A stretch of 19,125 nucleotides of DNA. Origin: an uncultured Prevotella sp. GTDB lineage: Bacteria > Bacteroidota > Bacteroidia > Bacteroidales > Bacteroidaceae. Both the position numbers and the translations under genes were made by a program. Shown here one piece after another: positions 13,138-19,125 of this stretch (position 1 is its first letter; the number at the start of each line of letters is the position of its first letter). The stretch spans positions 1 through 19,125 of the forward strand of contig CAMQBP010000012.1 in assembly GCA_946999025.1 (NCBI GenBank). The letters run 5' to 3'. The notes beneath the pieces were generated by a model. The model ran no database searches, had not been told where the DNA came from, and saw only the letters and a list, made by a program, of their open reading frames with translations.

Positions 13138-15978
13138 ATGAAACACATACTCATTGTTCTGCTTGGATTGGTCGCATCATGGGCGAATGTTGCTTGGGCG
13201 CAGAAGCCTAATCAGTATATTGCCAAACTGAAATTCTATAACCTGCCGAAAAACAAAATTTACCACAAAGGCTGGATAGACTACAATAAGAATGGCAAAA
13301 AAGATGTTTACGAAGATCCTACGGCCGGTATTGATGAGCGCATTGACAATCTGATCAGTCAGATGACGCTTGAGGAGAAGACCTGCCAGATGGTGACTCT
13401 CTATGGCTACAAACGTGTGTTGCAAGACGACTTGCCCAACGAAAGCTGGAAACAAAAGTTGTGGAAAGATGGAATTGGTGCTATTGACGAGCACCTCAAT
13501 GGCTTTCAACAATGGGGCTTGCCGCCTTCAGACAATCCATGGGTGTGGCCTGCCTCAAAGCATGCATGGGCCATTAATGAGGTTCAGCGATTCTTTGTGG
13601 AACAAACGCGTCTTGGGATTCCCGTTGATTTCACCAATGAGGGCATACGAGGAGTGGAGAGTTTCAAGGCTACCAACTTTCCTACGCAGTTGGGATTGGG
13701 AACGACATGGAACCGAAGGCTCATTCATCAGGTAGGCTATATCACAGGGCGTGAGGCTCGCTTGTTGGGCTATACCAATGTATATGCTCCTGTCTTAGAC
13801 GTGGGACGCGACCAACGTTGGGGGCGTTATGAAGAGGTTTATGGGGAAAGTCCGTTTCTCGTAGCCGAGCTTGGCATACAGATGACACGAGGATTGCAAA
13901 CCAATTATCAGGTAGCCTCTACAGCCAAGCACTTTGCTGCTTATAGTAATAACAAAGGAGCGCGTGAGGGTATGGCTCGCGTAGATCCGCAGATGTCACC
14001 CCGCGAGGTGCAGAACATACACCTATACCCATGGCGCAGGGTGGTGAGAGAAGCGGGATTGTTGGGCGCGATGAGCTCGTATAACGATTATGATGGGGTA
14101 CCTATACAGGGTAGCTTTCACTGGCTCACTGAAGTGTTGCGCCAACAGTTTGGCTTTAAAGGTTATGTAGTGTCCGACAGTGATGCGTTGGAATATCTCT
14201 TTTCGAAGCATCGCACCGCTGCCAACATGAAAGAAGCCGTGTACAAAGCTGTCATGGCGGGTTTGAATGTGCGATGTACATTCCGCTCACCCGATTCATT
14301 TGTTTTGCCATTGCGTGAGCTGGTCAAAGAGGGACGCATTCCTATGAAGGTGATAGATGAGCGGTTGAGAGATATTCTTCGGGTGAAATTTATGGTGGGT
14401 ATCTTTGATCGTCCGTATCAAATGAATCTGCAAGCTGCTGACAAGGACGTAGATGGGGAGAGTCATCAGCAAGTGGCGTTACAGGCATCACGCGAGAGTA
14501 TTGTGCTATTGAAGAATCAAAACAACACGTTGCCCTTAAACAAGGCGTCCATTAAAAAGATAGCTGTATGTGGTCCTAATGCCAATGACGCAACGTATGC
14601 GCTTACCCATTATGGTCCGTTGGCTGTTGAGGTGACAACAGTTTTTGAAGGAATACGCAACAAGGTGGGAAGTGATGTTGAGGTGACTTATACCAAAGGC
14701 TGTGATCTTGTGGATGCGCATTGGCCCGAATCAGAGTTGATAGATTATCCCATGACGGCCGATGAGCAGAACGAGATTGACAAAACCGTGGAACAGGTGA
14801 GGCAGAGTGATGTGGCAGTGGTGGTACTTGGTGGCAATTCGCGTACTTGTGGCGAAAACAAGTCACGCTCTTCCTTGGAGTTGCCAGGCAGACAATTGCA
14901 ACTGTTAAAGGCTGTTCAGGCTACGGGAAAGACGGTGATATTGGTGTTGATCAATGGCCGACCGCTGTCTGTTAACTGGGCTGATAAGTTCGTTCCGGCC
15001 ATTGTAGAGGCATGGTATCCTGGTTCTCAGGGCGGAACAGCTGTCGCCGATGTGCTGTTTGGTGACTACAATCCAGGTGGTAAACTTACCGTTACTTTTC
15101 CAAAGACAGTGGGGCAGATTCCTTTCAACTTCCCTTCTAAGCCGGCTGCCTTGGTCGATGGGGGAAACAAGTTGGGGTTGCATGGCAATGCATCGCGTAC
15201 AAATGGTGCCCTCTATTATTTCGGACATGGTTTGAGTTACACGACTTTCAAATATTCGAACCTTCGGTTGTCAGCGCAAAACATCAGTCCTACCGACTCG
15301 GTAGTGGTGAGCTGTGACATCACGAACACCGGTCAACGTGCCGGAGATGAAGTGGTACAACTTTATATTCAAGATGTGTTGAGCTCGGTGACCACGTATG
15401 AGAAGAATCTCAGGGGCTTTGAACGAGTGCATCTCAAGCCTGGTGAAACACGCACTTTGTCGTTTGTCATCAAGCCAGAGCATTTGCAGCTCATCAATGA
15501 GCAGTACCAACATGTGGTTGAACCCGGTGATTTCAAGGTGATGATGGGTGCCTCGTCAGAGGATATACGACTGGAGGATACGTTTACGGTCATCGAACCT
15601 AATGCTTCAATGGTTGCCAAGAATCGTGCTCATCGCCTGGATGTGGTGGCTGTTCCTGCAACTCCAACCGCCCAATATGCGGTGGATGGAAACACTTCTA
15701 CTTACTGGCAAGGGCAGACTAATGCCTCTCTGACGGTATCTGTGCCAGCCTCTGAGAAATTAGGAAGTCTGACTATTGTGTTTGCGGAAGGCTGTTCACC
15801 TGATGCAGAATTCACGATTCAGCTATCGTCGGGTGGTGGTCAGTTCTTGGATGTCTATACAGGAAAGGTTTCGTGGCACGAACAAAAGCTGCAAATCAAT
15901 CGGTCAGGTGTCAGTGATATTAGGGTACTTTGCCAGCAAGGCACGTTGAATATAGCCGAGATTAAAGTGGATAAGTAG
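13138..15978 (+). CDS. Exported glycoside hydrolase family 3 enzyme (beta-glucosidase/beta-xylosidase type)
   Basis: GH3 enzymes release terminal sugars from beta-linked glycans by a retaining mechanism. The 946-residue product has a signal peptide cleaved after AWA (residues 19-21). Residues 48-59 form an EF-hand-like calcium loop (D-x-N-x-N-G-x-x-D-x-x-E). The GH3 N-terminal barrel (about 65-400) has DVGRDQRWGRYEE (221-233), KHFAAYS (264-270) and SDSDA (346-350), with Asp347 the likely nucleophile. The GH3 C domain follows, with CGENKSRSSLELPG a likely acid/base region. A fibronectin-III-like domain comes next (NTGQRAGDEVVQLY). About 120 more residues resemble an F5/8-type discoidin or CBM32 module (YAVDGNTSTYWQG). 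Substrate is not determined by sequence. A bidirectional terminator follows. Confidence 0.93.
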   Translation: MKHILIVLLGLVASWANVAWAQKPNQYIAKLKFYNLPKNKIYHKGWIDYNKNGKKDVYEDPTAGIDERIDNLISQMTLEEKTCQMVTLYGYKRVLQDDLPNESWKQKLWKDGIGAIDEHLNGFQQWGLPPSDNPWVWPASKHAWAINEVQRFFVEQTRLGIPVDFTNEGIRGVESFKATNFPTQLGLGTTWNRRLIHQVGYITGREARLLGYTNVYAPVLDVGRDQRWGRYEEVYGESPFLVAELGIQMTRGLQTNYQVASTAKHFAAYSNNKGAREGMARVDPQMSPREVQNIHLYPWRRVVREAGLLGAMSSYNDYDGVPIQGSFHWLTEVLRQQFGFKGYVVSDSDALEYLFSKHRTAANMKEAVYKAVMAGLNVRCTFRSPDSFVLPLRELVKEGRIPMKVIDERLRDILRVKFMVGIFDRPYQMNLQAADKDVDGESHQQVALQASRESIVLLKNQNNTLPLNKASIKKIAVCGPNANDATYALTHYGPLAVEVTTVFEGIRNKVGSDVEVTYTKGCDLVDAHWPESELIDYPMTADEQNEIDKTVEQVRQSDVAVVVLGGNSRTCGENKSRSSLELPGRQLQLLKAVQATGKTVILVLINGRPLSVNWADKFVPAIVEAWYPGSQGGTAVADVLFGDYNPGGKLTVTFPKTVGQIPFNFPSKPAALVDGGNKLGLHGNASRTNGALYYFGHGLSYTTFKYSNLRLSAQNISPTDSVVVSCDITNTGQRAGDEVVQLYIQDVLSSVTTYEKNLRGFERVHLKPGETRTLSFVIKPEHLQLINEQYQHVVEPGDFKVMMGASSEDIRLEDTFTVIEPNASMVAKNRAHRLDVVAVPATPTAQYAVDGNTSTYWQGQTNASLTVSVPASEKLGSLTIVFAEGCSPDAEFTIQLSSGGGQFLDVYTGKVSWHEQKLQINRSGVSDIRVLCQQGTLNIAEIKVDK

Positions 15979-16090
15979 CACGGGTGTGGGCGGATTGTCT
16001 TTCGTGTCCAATCGAACATGACCTATGTTTCATGGAAAGTTGTCCATACATCTGATGCAAGAGCCGTCCAAGATATGCTTTACAAATAAA

Positions 16091-16123
16091 AATGGCTGTT
16101 CGCAATAGATACGAACAGCCATT
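16091..16123. terminator. Bidirectional terminator between the GH3 and acyl-CoA dehydrogenase genes
   Basis: A perfect 12-bp inverted repeat (AATGGCTGTTCG at 16091-16102, complement at 16112-16123) with a 9-base loop sits between two convergent genes. On the plus strand it is followed by ATTTTCTT, and on the minus strand by TTTATTTG. It lies 112 bases past the GH3 stop and 25 bases past the acyl-CoA dehydrogenase stop. Confidence 0.88.
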
Positions 16124-16148
16124 ATTTTCTTGCCATCAAGAGCAGGTT

Positions 16149-17873
16149 TTACTCTGCTTCTTGCTCCGCGGCGCGATAGTTGATCAAGTCTTCGGCGCGG
16201 AAGTTCTTGATGAACGTGTAGTGCCCTGTATTCTCTTCTTCTGTCTGACGCATGTAGACGTGTGCGCTCTTAGCGAACAATTCGGGTGAACGTGATGCAT
16301 CATCAATGAGCAATACCGACATCAAGAGATTGGCTGTCATGTTATATAGGCGACGAGCCAAGAAGTCTTGCTTCTCCTGGTTGTCAGCCTCTTTCACTAT
16401 GTTGACAGCTTCTTCGTACTGCTGGGCCAGCACTTTCAAGCGATCGTGTAAAGGCTTCCATGCGCCTTCAACCTCTTTGTCGAGCATTTCTTTCATGATG
16501 TTGAGGTAGGTACCGTTCATGATGTAACGAATGGCGGCTACCACTTGCAGCTGTGTCGTGCCCTCGTAGATGGAGAAAATGCGTGCGTCGCGGAACAAAC
16601 GCTGGCACTTATAGGCCATGATGAAGCCCGAACCACCATGTATGCTGATGGCATCATAAGCGTTTTGATTGGCATATTCGGAGTTCATGCCTTTGGCCAA
16701 TGGCGTGAAGGCGTCAGCCAATCGGTTGTACTTCTTCATCTCCGCACGTTCTTCGGCACTCAGTTTGCGGTCGCGTTGGATGTCTTCCAATGCCTTGTAG
16801 AGGTCAACGTAACGAGCTGTTTGATACAATAAGGAACGGCCTGCGTCGAGTTTGGCTTTCATGCGCGACAGCATGTCGTACACGGCAGGGAACTCAATGA
16901 TGGCTTGTCCAAACTGCTGACGCTCTTTGGCGTATGCCAAAGCTTCATTATATGCCTCTTGTTCAACACCAACCGACTGTGCCGCAATGCCCAAACGGGC
17001 ACCATTCATCAGTGCCATGACGTACTTGATCAGTCCCATGCGGGTGCTTCCGCACAGTTCGGCTTTGGCATTCTTGTACACCAGCTCACAGGTTGGCGAG
17101 CCATGGATACCCAGTTTATTCTCAATGTGGCGCACATCCACCCCGCCATTGCGTTTGTCGTAGATGAACATGGACAGTCCTCGGCCGTCTTTCGTACCCT
17201 CTTCCGACCGTGCCAGCACCAGGTGGATGTCCGAATCGCCATTGGTGATGAAGCGTTTCACGCCGTTCAGCCGCCAGCAGTCTTCTCTCTCATCGTAGGT
17301 AGCCTTGAGCATCACGCGCTGTAAGTCAGAGCCAGCGTCGGGTTCAGTAAGATCCATCGACATGGTGGCACCCTCACATACGCGTGGGATATACTTTTCT
17401 CGCTGTTCGTCCGAGCCGAATTCATACAGCGTGTCGATGCACGATTGCAGCGACCAGATGTTCTGAAATCCTGCATCTGCTGCGGCTATCATCTCCGACA
17501 TCATCGAAAAGGTGACGTTGGGCAAGTTCAGTCCGCCATAACATCGTGGCATCGATACGCCCCACAGGCCAGCCTGCTGGGTTGCTTTGATGTTGTCAAG
17601 CGTTTTGCTGGCATACTTCATGCGCCCATTCTCAAGATGTGGGCCTTCTTTGTCCACGTCTTCCGAGTTGGGTTCGATGATGTTTGCCGCCACGTCGCCC
17701 GTGATTTCGAGAATGCGTTTGTAGTTCTCGATGGCGTCATCGTAATTTACCGGAGCATCATCATGGTGCTCTTTGTCTTGGTAGTTGCGCTCCTTGAGCT
17801 CAACAATTCGCTTCATCAACGGATGATCTAAGTGAAATTCAATCTCCGGATGGTCAGTATAGTAATTGGACAT
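16149..17873 (-). CDS. Acyl-CoA dehydrogenase family protein, long form
   Basis: This FAD enzyme introduces a double bond between C2 and C3 of an acyl-CoA and passes the electrons to electron-transfer flavoprotein. The 574-residue product is longer than the usual 380-400, with an N-terminal extension of about 60 residues and a C-terminal helical region of about 120. Core motifs are present: MDLTEPDAGSD (173-183), WRLNGVKRFITNG (200-212), RQQFGQAI (318-325), IHGGSGF (411-417) and IYEGTTQLQ (435-443), where Glu437 aligns with the catalytic base of MCAD/SCAD. It is cytoplasmic. etfA lies 72 bases upstream on the same strand, a natural redox partner. A hairpin-forming repeat in that gap may set the two expression levels apart. 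Chain-length preference cannot be read from the sequence. Confidence 0.95.
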   Translation of the reverse strand: MSNYYTDHPEIEFHLDHPLMKRIVELKERNYQDKEHHDDAPVNYDDAIENYKRILEITGDVAANIIEPNSEDVDKEGPHLENGRMKYASKTLDNIKATQQAGLWGVSMPRCYGGLNLPNVTFSMMSEMIAAADAGFQNIWSLQSCIDTLYEFGSDEQREKYIPRVCEGATMSMDLTEPDAGSDLQRVMLKATYDEREDCWRLNGVKRFITNGDSDIHLVLARSEEGTKDGRGLSMFIYDKRNGGVDVRHIENKLGIHGSPTCELVYKNAKAELCGSTRMGLIKYVMALMNGARLGIAAQSVGVEQEAYNEALAYAKERQQFGQAIIEFPAVYDMLSRMKAKLDAGRSLLYQTARYVDLYKALEDIQRDRKLSAEERAEMKKYNRLADAFTPLAKGMNSEYANQNAYDAISIHGGSGFIMAYKCQRLFRDARIFSIYEGTTQLQVVAAIRYIMNGTYLNIMKEMLDKEVEGAWKPLHDRLKVLAQQYEEAVNIVKEADNQEKQDFLARRLYNMTANLLMSVLLIDDASRSPELFAKSAHVYMRQTEEENTGHYTFIKNFRAEDLINYRAAEQEAE

Positions 17874-17886
17874 AGTTTGATAATCA

Positions 17887-17935
17887 GCCTCTCCCCCTTA
17901 CCCCTCCTCAAAAAGTGAGGGGCTGTGGGAGAGGC
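17887..17935. repeat. GC-rich hairpin repeat between etfA and the acyl-CoA dehydrogenase gene (copy A)
   Basis: An outer 9-bp inverted repeat (GCCTCTCCC at 17887-17895, GGGAGAGGC at 17927-17935) encloses an inner 6-bp one (CCCCTC at 17901-17906, GAGGGG at 17917-17922). The first 21 bases are identical to 19007-19027. It fills most of the 72-base gap inside the etfA-dehydrogenase pair. There is no U-tract on the minus strand, so it looks more like a dispersed intergenic repeat or mRNA-stability element than a simple terminator. Confidence 0.8.
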
Positions 17936-17945
17936 CGCTCTTGAT

Positions 17946-18968
17946 TTATTTGCTGTTCTCCTTATAATATTTAATCATTTTGGGCACCACCTCTTCTATC
18001 GAGCCAGTGATGACATAGTCGGCCAACTGGTTGATGGGAGCGTCGGCATCGGTGTTGATGGCGATGATGATGCCCGCGTCTTGCATGCCAGCCACATGTT
18101 GAATCTGCCCGGAGATGCCGCAGGCGATGTACACCTTGGGATGCACCGTAACACCCGTTTGACCAATTTGGCGGTCGTTCTCTATCCAACCTGCGTCAAC
18201 AGCCGCACGACTGGCACCCACCTCCCCGTGTAACACGTCGGCCAATTCGTATAATAGATGGAATGCCTCTTTGCTTCCTACACCATAGCCACCAGCCACA
18301 ATGATGGGTGCACCCGTCAAGTTGTGTTTGGCTTCCTCTACATGTCGTTCGAGTACCTTGACGACATACGATTCTGGACTGACGTATTCCGTTACCACGG
18401 GATACACCACCTCGCCTTTCGCCTCACCCTCATAGAGAGCTTTCTTCATCACTCCCGAACGCACGGTAGCCATCTGTGGACGATGGTCGGGGTTGACGAT
18501 GGTGGCCACGATGTTGCCGCCAAAAGCCGGTCTGATTTGATAAAGCAAATTGTCATAGTGTTTTTGGGCTTTGCGGTCGTCGTAGTCGCCAATCTCCAGT
18601 TGCGTACAATCAGCCGTCAGCCCACTGGTGAGCGATGACGACACGCGCGGTCCCAGGTCGCGACCGATTACCGTCGCACCCATCAGACATATCTGCGGTT
18701 GCTCTGCCTGGAACAGTTTAACCATGATGTCCGTGTGTGGTGCCGACGTATAAGGATACAATCCTTCTCCGTCGAAGACAAACAATTTATCGACGCCATA
18801 AGGCAATATCTGGTTCTCTACGTTGCCCTTAATGCCCGTACCCACTGCCAGCGCATGCAGCTCAACACCCAGTTGGTTGGCCAGCGTACGCCCTTTGGTG
18901 AGCAGCTCTTGAGATACTTCAGCAACGGTTGTGCCTTCTATCTCGCAATATACAAATACGTTGTTCAT
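17946..18968 (-). CDS. etfA: Electron transfer flavoprotein, alpha subunit
   Basis: EtfA pairs with EtfB to form a soluble FAD/AMP flavoprotein that carries electrons from acyl-CoA dehydrogenases. The 340-residue product begins MNNVFVYCEIEG, typical for Bacteroidota. The C-terminal FAD-binding domain has the expected series: GGYGVGSKEAFHLL, GASRAAVDAGW, QIGQTG, ISGQIQHVAGMQ and INTDADAPINQLADY. In-frame codons extend to 19031, but these run through a repeat element. ATGs at 18968 and 18974 are the sensible starts, and 18968 fits homologues best. The acyl-CoA dehydrogenase gene lies 72 bases downstream. etfB is not in the window; it would be expected further upstream, beyond 19125, but at least 157 bases separate it from etfA. 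Confidence 0.96.
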   Translation of the reverse strand: MNNVFVYCEIEGTTVAEVSQELLTKGRTLANQLGVELHALAVGTGIKGNVENQILPYGVDKLFVFDGEGLYPYTSAPHTDIMVKLFQAEQPQICLMGATVIGRDLGPRVSSSLTSGLTADCTQLEIGDYDDRKAQKHYDNLLYQIRPAFGGNIVATIVNPDHRPQMATVRSGVMKKALYEGEAKGEVVYPVVTEYVSPESYVVKVLERHVEEAKHNLTGAPIIVAGGYGVGSKEAFHLLYELADVLHGEVGASRAAVDAGWIENDRQIGQTGVTVHPKVYIACGISGQIQHVAGMQDAGIIIAINTDADAPINQLADYVITGSIEEVVPKMIKYYKENSK

Positions 18969-18983
18969 ATACATTTTGGTGTT

Positions 18984-19041
18984 AAAAAGCCTCTCCCACC
19001 CAAAAAGCCTCTCCCCCTTACCCCTCCCCAAAAGGGAGGGG
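18984..19041. repeat. GC-rich hairpin repeat upstream of etfA (copy B)
   Basis: A 14-base unit AAAAAGCCTCTCCC occurs at 18984-18997 and again at 19002-19015. The second copy continues into the 21 bases shared with copy A (19007-19027). A perfect 8-bp hairpin follows, CCCCTCCC at 19021-19028 and GGGAGGGG at 19034-19041, with a 5-base loop. It ends 16 bases before the etfA start at 18968, so it would lie in the etfA leader if transcription begins further upstream. Confidence 0.8.
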
Positions 19042-19125
19042 AGTGATTAGACTGGTTGGTTGTAGGTGATGAGGATTTTCTTACTTATAATTCCTTGTTT
19101 TAATAATTATTGATTAAGTCTCCCC

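Noticed and set aside
19047..19106. Short minus-strand frame ending SKKILITYNQPV upstream of etfA
   Set aside because: It reads like protein and follows AAGGA, but has no ATG, GTG or TTG in a sensible place and is under 20 codons. It could be a leader peptide or a remnant, but cannot be supported.

Overview
The window looks like chromosomal DNA from a Bacteroidota species, most likely a gut or oral Prevotella-type organism. Four things point there: exported proteins with Bacteroidota-style lipoprotein signals; TAnnTTTG -7 boxes with TTTG-like -33 boxes ahead of most transcripts; weak Shine-Dalgarno sequences; and protein families typical of the phylum (exported Gfo/Idh/MocA oxidoreductases, DUF1080 proteins, GH3 enzymes, a Pif1-like helicase with a C-terminal helix-turn-helix, and EtfA with a long acyl-CoA dehydrogenase). 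There are no RNA genes, insertion sequences, phage genes or CRISPR arrays.

Layout. 1-70: an imperfect 8-bp tandem repeat. 71-1616, minus strand: housekeeping genes frr and rsmA. 1617-1949: a divergent control region. 1950-7256, plus strand: a tight five-gene cluster (cytoplasmic Gfo/Idh/MocA oxidoreductase, Tat-exported Gfo/Idh/MocA oxidoreductase, two DUF1080 proteins, an exported TIM-barrel isomerase/epimerase-like protein), closed by a strong terminator at 7280-7318. 7382-7792: an orphan lipoprotein gene whose stop codon abuts that of the convergent mutY. 8953-9438, minus strand: ferritin. 9733-11891, plus strand: a helicase gene broken by a frameshift. 12075-12992: an exported endonuclease/exonuclease/phosphatase-family protein. 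13138-15978: an exported GH3 glycosidase with extra C-terminal domains. 16149-18968, minus strand: an acyl-CoA dehydrogenase preceded by etfA, with related hairpin-forming repeats on both sides of etfA.

The most interesting part is 1950-7256. Its families match a non-hydrolytic route for cleaving glycosides: a Gfo/Idh/MocA enzyme oxidises the sugar C3 hydroxyl to a ketone, a DUF1080 (3-keto-disaccharide hydrolase) protein breaks the activated glycosidic bond, and other enzymes rearrange or reduce the products. Four of the five proteins carry export signals, so most of the chemistry is predicted to occur in the cell envelope. That raises the question of how a nicotinamide cofactor is recycled outside the cytoplasm. 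There is no transporter, SusCD pair or regulator beside it. A promoter with a palindrome in its spacer precedes the first gene.

The acyl-CoA dehydrogenase and EtfA form a coherent electron-transfer pair; etfB would be expected beyond the right edge. The other genes are housekeeping or stress functions that do not obviously work together.
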